64,000 nt of DNA from Modestobacter sp. VKM Ac-2985. Its GTDB lineage: Bacteria > Actinomycetota > Actinomycetes > Mycobacteriales > Geodermatophilaceae. Under the pieces are notes generated by a model. That model did not search any database. It was given only the letters and a program-made list of their open reading frames with translations, and was not told the origin of the DNA. The DNA is taken from positions 437,070 to 501,069 of the forward strand of contig NZ_JAPVBI010000003.1 of the NCBI RefSeq assembly GCF_026967925.1, read 5' to 3'. The position numbers and the translations under genes were made by a program. Shown in pieces: positions 18,155 through 25,558 of this stretch (position 1 is the first letter of the stretch; each line of letters opens with the position of its first letter).

Positions 18155-18955
18155 GTGCCAGAGCCGGTCCCCTCGCCGCGGACGCCGCGGGGCGGGGTAC
18201 CGGCCGCCCGGCAGGCGCTGGCGCTGCTCCAGGCGCTGGCCCGCTCCCCCGGTGCCGTCCCGGCCGCCGCCCTGGCCCGCGACCTCGGGCTGCCGCGGTC
18301 GACGACGTACCACCTGCTCGCCGAACTGGTCGACGCCGGCTTCGTCGTCCACCTGCCCGAGGAACGCCGCTACGGGCTCGGCGTGAGCGCCTTCGAGATC
18401 GGCAGCGCCTACTCCCGTCAGGAGCCGCTGGCCCGGCTGGCCCGCCCGGTGCTGGCCCGGCTGGTCGACGCGGTCGGCCAGTCCGCGCACCTCGCGGTCC
18501 TGCACGGCCGGGAGGTGCTCTACGTGGTCGAGCAGCGTGCGCCGGGCCGGCCGCCGCTGGTGACCGACGTGGGCGTCCGGCTGCCGGCCCAGCTGACCGC
18601 CAGTGGCCGGGCGCTGCTGGCCGGTCTGCCGCCGGCTCAGGTGCGGGCACTGTTCCCCGACGCGACCGCCTTCGTCGACCGGCACGACCTGGGTCCCCGC
18701 CGGCTCTCGGAGCTGCGCCGGCTGCTGGGCGAGGTACGCCGGGCCGGGTACGCCGACGAGGACGGCGAGGTCACGCCGGGGTTCGCCTCGGTCGCCGCGG
18801 CGGTGCACGACCACGCCGGCCGGCCGGCGGCGGCGGTCGCGGTCACCTTCCCCACCGAGGACGTCGCCGCCCCGGGGCGGACGGAGCTGGCACAGCGGGT
18901 GGCCCGAGCGGCCGCCGAGCTGACCCGCCGGATCAGCGGCCGCCGCCCCGACTGA
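18155..18955 (+). CDS. IclR-family transcriptional regulator
   Basis: 266 residues. A winged helix at about 15-80 (ALALLQALARSPG, LARDLGLPRSTTYHLLAELVDAGFV, RRYGLG) is followed by the IclR effector domain (SAHLAVLHGREVLYVVEQ; TASGRALLAGL; GYADEDGEVTPGFASVAAAV). It lies 73 bp upstream of hutH on the same strand and is a good candidate to control histidine breakdown, as IclR-type activators do for other catabolic genes; that link is from position. The GTG start appears leaderless. Confidence 0.9.
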   Translation: MPEPVPSPRTPRGGVPAARQALALLQALARSPGAVPAAALARDLGLPRSTTYHLLAELVDAGFVVHLPEERRYGLGVSAFEIGSAYSRQEPLARLARPVLARLVDAVGQSAHLAVLHGREVLYVVEQRAPGRPPLVTDVGVRLPAQLTASGRALLAGLPPAQVRALFPDATAFVDRHDLGPRRLSELRRLLGEVRRAGYADEDGEVTPGFASVAAAVHDHAGRPAAAVAVTFPTEDVAAPGRTELAQRVARAAAELTRRISGRRPD

Positions 18956-19028
18956 AACGTCTGGGATACCGGACAGCACCCGGCTCGCGGACCTGGATCC
19001 GTTGCCGCAGGCCAGGTCAGATGGACCC

Positions 19029-20579
19029 ATGAGCACAGCGCTGGACACCCAGCAGGTCGTGGTCGGCAGCGGACCGGTCTCCTTCGACGACGTCGTCCGC
19101 GTCGCCCGGGACGGCTGTGGCGTGCGGCTGTCCGAGGAGGCGCTGGCCGGGATCGCCGCCACCCGGGCGGTCGTCGAGCGGCTGGCCGACGACGACCGCC
19201 CGCACTACGGCGTCTCCACCGGGTTCGGCGCACTGGCCACCCGGCACATCCCGGTCGCCCAGCGGGCCCAGCTGCAGCGCAGCCTGATCCGCTCGCACGC
19301 CGCCGGCTCCGGCCCGGAGGTGGAGCGCGAGGTGGTCCGGGCGCTGATGCTGCTGCGGCTGTCGACGCTGGCGACCGGGCGCACCGGCGTCCGTCCGGAG
19401 ACGGCCCGCGGCTATGCGGCGATGCTGGACGCCGGGATCACCCCGACCGTGCACGAGTACGGCTCGCTGGGGTGCTCCGGTGACCTCGCGCCCCTGTCGT
19501 CGATCGCGCTGGCGCTGATGGGCGAAGGGACCGTCCGGGACGCCGCCGGGGTGCTGCGCCCGGCCGCCGAGGCGCTGGTCGACGCCGGACTCTCCCCGGT
19601 GCAGTTGGCGGAGAAGGAGGGCCTGGCGCTGGTCAACGGCACCGACGGGATGCTCGGCATGCTGGTGCTCGCGCTGGCCGACCTGCGCCGGCTGCTGAGC
19701 ACCGCCGACGTCGCCGCGGCGATGAGCGTGGAGGCGCTGCTGGGCAGCGACGCGGTGTTCGCCGCCGACCTGCAGGGGCTGCGCCCGCACCCCGGGCAGG
19801 CCGACTCCGCGGCCAACCTGCGGGCATTGCTGGCCGGCAGCGGGGTGATGGCCAGCCACCGCGGCCCGGAGTGCACCCGCGTGCAGGACGCCTACTCACT
19901 GCGCTGCGCCCCGCAGGTGCACGGCGCGGCCCGGGACACCGCCGCGCACGCCGCCACGGTCGCCGAGCGGGAGCTGGCCGCGGCGATCGACAACCCGGTG
20001 GTGACGGTCGACGGACGGGTGGAGTCCAACGGCAACTTCCACGGCGCCCCGGTCGGCTACGTGCTGGACTTCCTGGCGATCGCTGTCGCCGACGTGGCCA
20101 GCATGAGCGAGCGGCGCACCGACCGGATGCTGGACGCCGCCCGCAGCAACGGGCTCCCGCCGTTCCTGGCCGCCGACGCCGGGGTCGACTCCGGCCACAT
20201 GATCGCCCAGTACACCGCCGCCGGGATCGTCAGCGAGCTGAAGCGCCTCGCGGTGCCGGCCAGCGTCGACTCGATCCCCTCCTCGGCGATGCAGGAGGAC
20301 CACGTGTCGATGGGCTGGCACGCCGCCCGCAAGCTGCGCCGGGCCCTGGACGGGCTGACCCGAGTGCTGGCCATCGAGGTGCTCACCGCGGCCCGGGCGC
20401 TGGACCTGCGCGCCCCGCTGCAGCCGGCCGCGGCCACCGGCGCTGTGCGGGACGCCCTCCGAGCCGCCGGGGTGCCCGGCCCGGGCCCGGACCGGCACCT
20501 CGCCCCAGAGATCGAGGTCGCCGTGCAGCTGCTCGCTGGCGGCGACGTGATCGACGCAACCGGCCTGCCGCTGCTCTGA
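19029..20579 (+). CDS. hutH: Histidine ammonia-lyase
   Basis: 516-residue aromatic amino-acid lyase converting histidine to urocanate and ammonia. The self-forming MIO cofactor site reads GSLGCSGDLAPL, with Cys149-Ser150-Gly151 in place of the common Ala-Ser-Gly. YGVSTGFGAL near 60 (catalytic Tyr), RTGVRPET, SNGNFHGAP and the C-terminal SIPSSAMQEDHVSM are all family hallmarks. The SSAMQEDHVSM segment favours histidine over phenylalanine or tyrosine as substrate. No other hut gene (hutU, hutI) is beside it. I took the ATG at 19029; upstream in-frame codons lack support. Confidence 0.92.
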   Translation: MSTALDTQQVVVGSGPVSFDDVVRVARDGCGVRLSEEALAGIAATRAVVERLADDDRPHYGVSTGFGALATRHIPVAQRAQLQRSLIRSHAAGSGPEVEREVVRALMLLRLSTLATGRTGVRPETARGYAAMLDAGITPTVHEYGSLGCSGDLAPLSSIALALMGEGTVRDAAGVLRPAAEALVDAGLSPVQLAEKEGLALVNGTDGMLGMLVLALADLRRLLSTADVAAAMSVEALLGSDAVFAADLQGLRPHPGQADSAANLRALLAGSGVMASHRGPECTRVQDAYSLRCAPQVHGAARDTAAHAATVAERELAAAIDNPVVTVDGRVESNGNFHGAPVGYVLDFLAIAVADVASMSERRTDRMLDAARSNGLPPFLAADAGVDSGHMIAQYTAAGIVSELKRLAVPASVDSIPSSAMQEDHVSMGWHAARKLRRALDGLTRVLAIEVLTAARALDLRAPLQPAAATGAVRDALRAAGVPGPGPDRHLAPEIEVAVQLLAGGDVIDATGLPLL

Positions 20580-20603
20580 GCCGGAAGCCGCTCGGTGATG
20601 AGA

Positions 20604-20686
20604 GAGGTCAGACCTCGTGATGACCGGGTGCTCTGCACGGCACCATCCGCTCTGAAGGCGGCCTATGGGACACCGTCGCCTGTCCC
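20604..20686. repeat. Two small dyads in the hutH downstream gap
   Basis: GAGGTC-A-GACCTC is a perfect palindrome at 20604-20616. GGGACA-8 nt-TGTCCC forms a hairpin at 20667-20686 and shares its stem sequence with the repeat at 20962-20988. The gap 20580-20750 holds no gene I can support. The hairpin could end hutH transcription. Confidence 0.4.
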
Positions 20687-20714
20687 CCGTCGTTCACCCG
20701 GTGGTGGAGCACGT

Positions 20715-20743
20715 TTGATCACGACAGCCTTGATCCCTAGCGT
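20715..20743 (+). promoter_or_regulatory. Leaderless promoter, TTGATC-17 nt-TAGCGT
   Basis: A -35 box TTGATC (20715-20720), a 17-nt spacer and a -10 box TAGCGT (20738-20743) stand 7 nt before an in-frame GTG at 20751. The same TAGCGT-plus-start arrangement recurs at 21037, 21573 and 61012. Confidence 0.6.
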
Positions 20744-20750
20744 TCCTGCC

Positions 20751-20960
20751 GTGTCGGCGGAAAGCACTAAGACTCGTTGGCCTGCATGGCTACTCTGGCT
20801 GCTGACGATCCAAGCCCTCGGGCAGATCGTGCTGGCTCTTGGCGACTCCTCCTGGTTCAGACTGCTTCTCGCGGGGGCATCCGTCGCTCTTGCTGCCTCG
20901 TACCTGTGGCTGCATATGCGCGAGCGACGCAACGGCCCAACCTCCAGCACGAGGCGGTGA
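20751..20960 (+). CDS. Small two-helix membrane protein of unknown function
   Basis: 69 residues from the leaderless GTG. Two likely membrane helices (PAWLLWLLTIQALGQIVLAL and WFRLLLAGASVALAASYLWL) are joined by a short turn with GDSSWF. The tail HMRERRNG is basic and would face the cytoplasm. The frame stays open upstream to 20595, but that part reads like non-coding sequence. Base composition is clearly less GC-rich than neighbouring genes, which hints at a recent arrival. The stop codon lies inside the first copy of the inverted-repeat element. Confidence 0.5.
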   Translation: MSAESTKTRWPAWLLWLLTIQALGQIVLALGDSSWFRLLLAGASVALAASYLWLHMRERRNGPTSSTRR

Positions 20961-20988
20961 CTGTCCCTTAGTGGGCCGCTCAGGGACA
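20958..20988 (+). repeat. Cassette-end inverted-repeat element, copy 1
   Basis: TGACTGTC, four variable bases, then AGTGGGCCGCTCAG, matching copy 2 at 21426 with identical spacing. TGTCCC (20962-20967) pairs with GGGACA (20983-20988). An outer pair, GTGGGCC (20971-20977) with GGCCCAC (21002-21008), overlaps it, so two alternative hairpins are possible. The first three bases are the stop codon of the upstream small gene. Confidence 0.6.
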
Positions 20989-21036
20989 CCGCCCACAAGG
21001 TGGCCCACGGGATAGTCGCGCCTACCCCTCCGCGAC

Positions 21037-21042
21037 TAGCGT
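21037..21042 (+). promoter_or_regulatory. -10 box of a leaderless promoter
   Basis: TAGCGT ends 8 nt before the GTG at 21051. No Shine-Dalgarno sequence precedes that GTG. This position supports the shorter start of the zinc-ribbon gene rather than the GTG at 21000. Confidence 0.5.
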
Positions 21043-21050
21043 CGTCCGTC

Positions 21051-21428
21051 GTGACCGACAGCCTGTGCCCTGACTGCGGGCACGTGTGGACGTATCACCC
21101 CGGAGTCTTGCTCTCGGTCACTCACTGCGTCGACTGCATCATCGAAGAGGACCACGGTGATCGGGACGACGCCGACATGTGCTCCCGCGTACCGCCCGAC
21201 CTAGAGCACGTCCCGGTCGAAGACTCATTGGTCGCCCACTACAGGCGTCGGCGTTGGCGGGGCGACAGGGTGCTGGTCGAGGACCACACCGGCGGACGAT
21301 GGGCCCTACTCCGCCCGCGAGCCGCCGGTCCCCACGAGGTTAATCGACTTCTGCAGGAGGTTCGCGCGGACTTGGCGACCATGCCGATAACTCAGTTCAG
21401 AGAGAAGTACCGACAGCTCATGGACTGA
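21051..21428 (+). CDS. Small zinc-ribbon protein of unknown function
   Basis: 125 residues. The N-terminus has two CxxC pairs, SLCPDCGHVW and THCVDCIIEED, which look like a zinc ribbon. The C-terminal half is charged, with a short beta-like VLVEDHTGGRWALLRP segment and a helix (EVNRLLQEVRADLATM). I recognise no family. Codon use and base composition are less GC-biased than in flanking genes. The stop codon is inside copy 2 of the repeat. A longer form from a GTG at 21000 is possible but would start inside copy 1's hairpin. Confidence 0.6.
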   Translation: MTDSLCPDCGHVWTYHPGVLLSVTHCVDCIIEEDHGDRDDADMCSRVPPDLEHVPVEDSLVAHYRRRRWRGDRVLVEDHTGGRWALLRPRAAGPHEVNRLLQEVRADLATMPITQFREKYRQLMD

Positions 21429-21454
21429 CTGTCTCAAAGTGGGCCGCTCAGTCA
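21426..21454 (+). repeat. Cassette-end inverted-repeat element, copy 2
   Basis: It has the same TGACTGTC-4 nt-AGTGGGCCGCTCAG layout as copy 1, 468 bp downstream. Here the stem has changed on both sides to TGACTG (21426-21431) and CAGTCA (21449-21454), so pairing is kept although bases differ. GTGGGCC (21439-21445) also nearly pairs with GGCCAC at 21461. The first three bases are the stop of the zinc-ribbon gene. The 21455-21572 stretch holds nothing I can name. Confidence 0.6.
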
Positions 21455-21572
21455 CACGTTGGCCACTGTCCGCGCTACATCGGAAGGGCGGACGTCGGCG
21501 ACCCAGGTAATGGCGAGCCGGAAAGTCCAGCCGGGCTGGGTCAGGTGGCGGAGGCAAGGCGGCCAGATGGCC

Positions 21573-21578
21573 TAGCGT
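21573..21578 (+). promoter_or_regulatory. -10 box of a leaderless promoter
   Basis: TAGCGT ends 7 nt before the ATG at 21586, with no ribosome-binding site between. It is the third consecutive small gene with this layout. Confidence 0.5.
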
Positions 21579-21585
21579 CGGGGCG

Positions 21586-21813
21586 ATGAGCCGTTATGGA
21601 GCGCGGGCCGTGGCCGTCGACTTCGGGTTCAACGCCGCGTTGGTGTTGCTGGGGGCGCTCATCGTCTGGCTGACGGGGTGGTCGCGGTTCGGGGTGTACG
21701 TGGTCGTGCTCTCCGCTGGCTGGTCGCTGCGGGCGGCTGCGGAACACTGGCTGAGGCGTCGGCGGGCCCAGGCACCGGACCGATCACCGACCTCACCGAT
21801 TGAGCTCCGCTAG
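21586..21813 (+). CDS. Small two-helix membrane protein
   Basis: 75 residues with two hydrophobic segments (FGFNAALVLLGALIVWLTGW and FGVYVVVLSAGWSLRAAAEHW) and a basic C-terminus. It resembles the many short actinobacterial membrane proteins of unknown role. The last codons overlap the end of the convergent acyl-CoA ligase gene by 4 bp. Confidence 0.6.
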   Translation: MSRYGARAVAVDFGFNAALVLLGALIVWLTGWSRFGVYVVVLSAGWSLRAAAEHWLRRRRAQAPDRSPTSPIELR

Positions 21814-23504
21814 TCGGCGAGCAGTTGGTCGCGGACCTCGCGGCGGAGCACCTTGCCGATCTGGGAGCGTGGCAGGTCCTCGACCGCCACGATCCGTCGC
21901 GGCACCTTGTAGCCGGCCAGCGACGCGCGGATCGACTCCCGGACGGCGTCCAGGTCCAGCTCCCCCTCCAGCACGACCGCGGCGACGACGTCCTCCCCGT
22001 TCGTGCCGGGCAGGCCGACGACGGCGGCGTCGGTGATGCCGTCGACCGCCTTCAGCACCTCCTCGACCTCGGAGGGGTAGACGTTGAAGCCGCCGGTGAT
22101 GATCAGCTCCTTGATCCGGTCGACGATCCGGACGAACCCGTCGTCGTCGACCTCGACCACGTCGCCGGTGCGCAGCCAGCCACCGGGCAGCAGGACGGCA
22201 GCGGTCTCCTCCGGCCGGTTCCAGTAGCCGGAGAACACCTGCGGCCCCTGGACCAGCAGTTCCCCGCGCTCCCCCGGCGCCCGGTCGACGGTCGGGTCCT
22301 CCGGGTCGACCACCCGCATCCGGGTCGACGGGAACGGCAGCCCGACGGTGCCGGGGCGCCGCGTCGGACCCACCGGGTTGCCGATCACGATCGGTGAGGC
22401 CTCGGTCATCCCGTAGCCCTCCACGACCAGCCCGCCGGTCACCCGCTCCCACAGCTGGGCGGTCTTCAGCGGCAGCGGCATCGCCCCGGAGATCGCCACC
22501 CGGGTGCCCGACAGGTCCACGCCCCGCTCCTCGGCCGCAGCCGCCAGCCGCTGGTACATCGGCGGCACCCCGGGGAAGAACGTCGGCGGCCGCTTCTTCG
22601 CCGCGGCCAGCACCTGGTCGACGTCGAAGCGCGGGAACAGCACCAGCACCGCACCCAGCCGCACGGCCGCGGCGAGGCAGAGCAGCACGCCGTAGGCGTG
22701 GAACATCGGGAGGACGCCGTAGAGGACCTCCTCCCCTGCCCGCAGCTGAGGCACCCAGGCGAGGGACTGGGTGACGTTGGCGACCAGGTTCCGGTGGGTG
22801 AGGACGGCGGCCTTCGGGCTGCCGGTGGTGCCGCCGGTGTACTGCAGCAGCGCCACGTCCTCGTGCGCCGGACCCGGGTGCGCCTCGTCCAGCGGGGGCG
22901 CCTCGGCCACCACGGCGTCCCAGGACGTCGTCCCGGGAGCCGGCTTCGTCATCGCCGCCCGGGTGGCCCGGGCCTTGGGCACCGGCAGCCGCAGCGCCAG
23001 CCGCTTCACCAGCGGCAGCGCCCGGCTCAGGTCGACCGCCAGCACCTCGCGCAGCTCCGGGACGTCCAGCTCCTGCACCACGGGGGCGACGACGTTCCAG
23101 ACCACCGCGACAGCGGCCCCGTGGTCGCGGAACTGGGAGCCGAGCTCCTCGGGGGTGTACAGCGGGTTGTGCTCGACGACCACCGCACCCAGCCGGAGGA
23201 CGGCGTTGAACGCGACCACGTGCTGCGGGCAGTTGGGCAGCACCAGGGCCACCCGGTCACCGGGCCGCACCCCCAGGTCGCGCAGCACCGTCGCGGCACG
23301 GGCGACGGCGTCCCGGAGCTCGGCATAGCTGGTCGTCGCGCCGAAGAACTCCAGCGCCGGCCGGTCGGGGAACCGCTGAGCCGCCGAGGTCAGCAGGTCC
23401 GGGATGGTGTCCCGCGGGACCTCCACCTCGGCCGGGACGCCCTCGGCGTAGCTCCGGGTCCAGGCCGGTGCCTCCGGCGTGCTGCGGTCCGGCTCGGTGA
23501 CCAT
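21810..23504 (-). CDS. fadD: Long-chain fatty acid CoA ligase (AMP-forming)
   Basis: 564-residue adenylate-forming enzyme activating fatty acids to acyl-CoA. The P-loop is YTGGTTGSPKAAVLTH near 210, followed by GYGMTEASP near 360, the hinge LRTGDVVEVDDDGFVRIVDR near 440 and the catalytic-lysine loop IITGGFNVYPSEVEEVL. Its acyl-CoA products are what OleA condenses, but other uses are just as likely. The ATG is preceded by GGGGGAAC. Confidence 0.9.
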   Translation of the reverse strand: MVTEPDRSTPEAPAWTRSYAEGVPAEVEVPRDTIPDLLTSAAQRFPDRPALEFFGATTSYAELRDAVARAATVLRDLGVRPGDRVALVLPNCPQHVVAFNAVLRLGAVVVEHNPLYTPEELGSQFRDHGAAVAVVWNVVAPVVQELDVPELREVLAVDLSRALPLVKRLALRLPVPKARATRAAMTKPAPGTTSWDAVVAEAPPLDEAHPGPAHEDVALLQYTGGTTGSPKAAVLTHRNLVANVTQSLAWVPQLRAGEEVLYGVLPMFHAYGVLLCLAAAVRLGAVLVLFPRFDVDQVLAAAKKRPPTFFPGVPPMYQRLAAAAEERGVDLSGTRVAISGAMPLPLKTAQLWERVTGGLVVEGYGMTEASPIVIGNPVGPTRRPGTVGLPFPSTRMRVVDPEDPTVDRAPGERGELLVQGPQVFSGYWNRPEETAAVLLPGGWLRTGDVVEVDDDGFVRIVDRIKELIITGGFNVYPSEVEEVLKAVDGITDAAVVGLPGTNGEDVVAAVVLEGELDLDAVRESIRASLAGYKVPRRIVAVEDLPRSQIGKVLRREVRDQLLAD

Positions 23505-23554
23505 CTGTTCCCCCGTTCGCGACGGCGCACCCGGGGTCGGCGGAGGGCCGTCCG

Positions 23555-23592
23555 TCCCGCTGACCGCCGCGGGTGCCCGGCGGTCAGCGGGA
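23555..23592 (-). terminator. Strong hairpin downstream of the cold-shock-domain gene
   Basis: A perfect 14-bp stem (TCCCGCTGACCGCC at 23555-23568 with GGCGGTCAGCGGGA at 23579-23592) and a 10-nt loop begin 6 nt after the stop of the four-domain cold-shock gene. No T-run follows, as is common in high-GC actinobacteria. It separates this gene from fadD. Confidence 0.7.
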
Positions 23593-23597
23593 GGGTG

Positions 23598-24704
23598 TCA
23601 GAGCGGCTGGACGGAGTCGGCCTGCATGCCGCGGTCGCCGGCGCTGGCGGTGTACTCGACCCGCTGACCCTCGTCCAGGCTGCGGTAGCCACCGTCGTCG
23701 GCGATGGCGGAGAAGTGCACGAAGACGTCGTCCCCGCCCTCGTCGGGCTCGATGAACCCGAAGCCCTTCTCGGAGTTGAAGAAGCGCACGGTGCCCTGGG
23801 CGCCGGCACCGCCGCCGCGGGGGGCCCGCGGAGCGCGCGCACTGCGGTCGTCCCGGCGCGGCCGGTCGTCCCGCCGGTCGTCACGCCGGTCGTCGTACCG
23901 GGCCGGCGGGCGCCCGCCGCCCAGCGGGCGGACCGAGTCGGCCTGCATGCCGCGCTGGCCGGGGCTGGCGGTGTACTCGACCCGCTGGCCCTCGTCCAGG
24001 CTGCGGTAGCCACCGTCGTCCTCGATGGCGGAGAAGTGGACGAAGATGTCGTCCCCGCCCTCGTCGGGCTCGATGAACCCGAAGCCCTTCTCGGCGTTGA
24101 AGAACCGCACGGTGCCCTCGGAGCCGCCACGCCCACCGCGCGGGGCGGGCACGTCCTGGCGACCGCGCTCCTCGCGCTGGGGCGCCCGGCCGCCGCCGAG
24201 CGGCTGGACCGAATCGGCCTGCATGCCGCGCTGGCCGGGGCTGGCGGTGTACTCGACCCGCTGACCCTCGTCCAGGCTGCGGTAGCCACCGTCGTCGGCG
24301 ATCGCGGAGAAGTGCACGAACACGTCGTCCCCGCCCTCGTCGGGCTCGATGAACCCGAAGCCCTTCTCGGCGTTGAACCAGCGGACCGTGCCCTCCGAGC
24401 CGCCGCCACCACTGCGGGGGGCCCGCGGGGCGCGCACCTGCCGTGGGTCGTCGCGGTGACCGCGCTCCTCACGGGCGGGCCGGCCACCGCCGCCGCCGCC
24501 GAGGGGCTGGATGGAGTCGGCCTGCATGCCCCGGTCGCCGGAGCTGGCGGTGTACTCGACCCGCTGCCCCTCGTCCAGGCTGCGGAAGCCGCCGTCGTCT
24601 GCGATCGCGGAGAAGTGCGCGAACACGTCCTGCCCACCGTCGTCGGGCTCGATGAACCCGAAGCCCTTCTCGGCGTTGAACCACTTGACCGTGCCCTGCG
24701 GCAT
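23598..24704 (-). CDS. Four-cold-shock-domain protein with RGG/RD-rich linkers
   Basis: 368 residues containing four near-identical cold-shock domains: residues 1-68, 105-169, 197-261 and 304-368. Each keeps RNP1 (KGFGFIEP) and RNP2 (DVFVHF or DVFAHF), so each should bind single-stranded RNA or DNA. Each also has an insert [20 protein letters not shown]. The linkers are Gly/Arg/Asp-rich ([14 protein letters not shown]; repeated RRDD near 272-285), like disordered RGG tails. Bacterial Csp proteins are normally single domains of about 67 residues. Domains 2, 3 and 4 are closer to each other than to domain 1, suggesting internal duplication. AGGAG lies 7 nt upstream of the ATG. An RNA chaperone that binds long RNAs cooperatively is the likely role. 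Confidence 0.9.
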   Translation of the reverse strand: MPQGTVKWFNAEKGFGFIEPDDGGQDVFAHFSAIADDGGFRSLDEGQRVEYTASSGDRGMQADSIQPLGGGGGGRPAREERGHRDDPRQVRAPRAPRSGGGGSEGTVRWFNAEKGFGFIEPDEGGDDVFVHFSAIADDGGYRSLDEGQRVEYTASPGQRGMQADSVQPLGGGRAPQREERGRQDVPAPRGGRGGSEGTVRFFNAEKGFGFIEPDEGGDDIFVHFSAIEDDGGYRSLDEGQRVEYTASPGQRGMQADSVRPLGGGRPPARYDDRRDDRRDDRPRRDDRSARAPRAPRGGGAGAQGTVRFFNSEKGFGFIEPDEGGDDVFVHFSAIADDGGYRSLDEGQRVEYTASAGDRGMQADSVQPL

Positions 24705-24735
24705 CCTCTAGCTCCTGCACATCTCGTCGTCCCAG

Positions 24736-24755
24736 CTGGTACCTACCTGTACCAG
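24736..24755 (-). promoter_or_regulatory. Inverted repeat in the upstream region of the cold-shock gene
   Basis: CTGGTAC-6 nt-GTACCAG, a perfect 7-bp dyad 31 nt before the ATG. It could be an operator or a leader-RNA hairpin, since cold-shock mRNAs often have structured leaders. The rest of 24705-24802 shows no clear promoter. Confidence 0.45.
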
Positions 24756-24802
24756 GGTCCTCCAGCCTGCCCGCTCTGACGACCCGGCCTCCTCACCGGG
24801 GG

Positions 24803-25558
24803 TCAACCGCGACGGTCGGCGATGAACCGGAACCGGTCGCGGGTGGCGGTGACCTCGGCGGCGTCGACGTCGGCGAGCACGATCGTCTCCACCCCCGAGG
24901 CGGTGGCCAGCAGCTCGCCCACGGGGGAGATGATCCGGCTGTCCCCGGCGTGCTCGGTGCCGTCGCCGGCCGTGCCGACCCGGTTGCAGCCGACCACGTA
25001 GGCCTGGTTCTCGATCGCCCGGGCCTGCAGCAGCGCCGACCAGTGGTGCCGGCGCGGGCTGGGCCAGTTCGCCGGCACCAGGTAGACGTCGGTGTCCGGG
25101 GCGGCGGCCCAGAACACGTCGGCGAAGCGCAGGTCGTAGCAGATGAACGGGGTGATCCGCAGGCCGCCGACGTCGACGGTGACCGGGCCGGTGCCGGAGC
25201 GGAACCGGGTCCGCTCGTCGGCGAAGGGGTGCAGCTTCCGGTACCGGTGGGTGGTGCCGTCCGGGCCGGCGAGCACGAACGTGTTGTAGGGCAGCTCGCC
25301 CTCGACGTCGGTCTCCGGGCAGGTGCCGGCCACCCAGACGCCGTGCTCGGCGGCCTGCGCGGCGAGGAACTCCGACGACGGCCCACCCTCCGGTTCACCG
25401 ATCCCGGGCGTCATCGAGAAGCCGGTGGAGAAGGTCTCGGTGAGCAGCACCAGCTCCGCCCCGGCGCCCACCGCGCGGGCGACCTGCGGGGCCAGCCGCG
25501 CGAAGTTCGCCGCCCGGTCCTCCCAGACGATGTCGTGCTGCACCGCCGCGATCCTCAT
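24803..25558 (-). CDS. Omega-amidase-like nitrilase-family hydrolase
   Basis: 251-residue carbon-nitrogen hydrolase with the Glu-Lys-Cys triad E41 (LLTETF), K108 (RYRKLHPF) and C140 (FICYDLRF). FSTGFSMTP and NWPSPRRHHW match the YafV/Nit2 omega-amidase branch, which hydrolyses 2-oxoglutaramate or 2-oxosuccinamate. It overlaps the aminotransferase gene as ATGA. Such pairs couple glutamine transamination to removal of the 2-oxoglutaramate product and are often used in methionine or phenylalanine keto-acid recycling. Confidence 0.85.
   Translation of the reverse strand: MRIAAVQHDIVWEDRAANFARLAPQVARAVGAGAELVLLTETFSTGFSMTPGIGEPEGGPSSEFLAAQAAEHGVWVAGTCPETDVEGELPYNTFVLAGPDGTTHRYRKLHPFADERTRFRSGTGPVTVDVGGLRITPFICYDLRFADVFWAAAPDTDVYLVPANWPSPRRHHWSALLQARAIENQAYVVGCNRVGTAGDGTEHAGDSRIISPVGELLATASGVETIVLADVDAAEVTATRDRFRFIADRRG

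Noticed and set aside
20958-21454. Integron attC sites
   Set aside because: The two repeats follow small genes as attC sites do, but I could not find clear GTTRRRY core sites or an integrase, so I call them only cassette-like repeats.
23598-24704. Microsatellite or CRISPR-like DNA repeat
   Set aside because: The roughly 195-bp repeats are coding copies of cold-shock domains in one open frame with variable linkers, not spacers and repeats.
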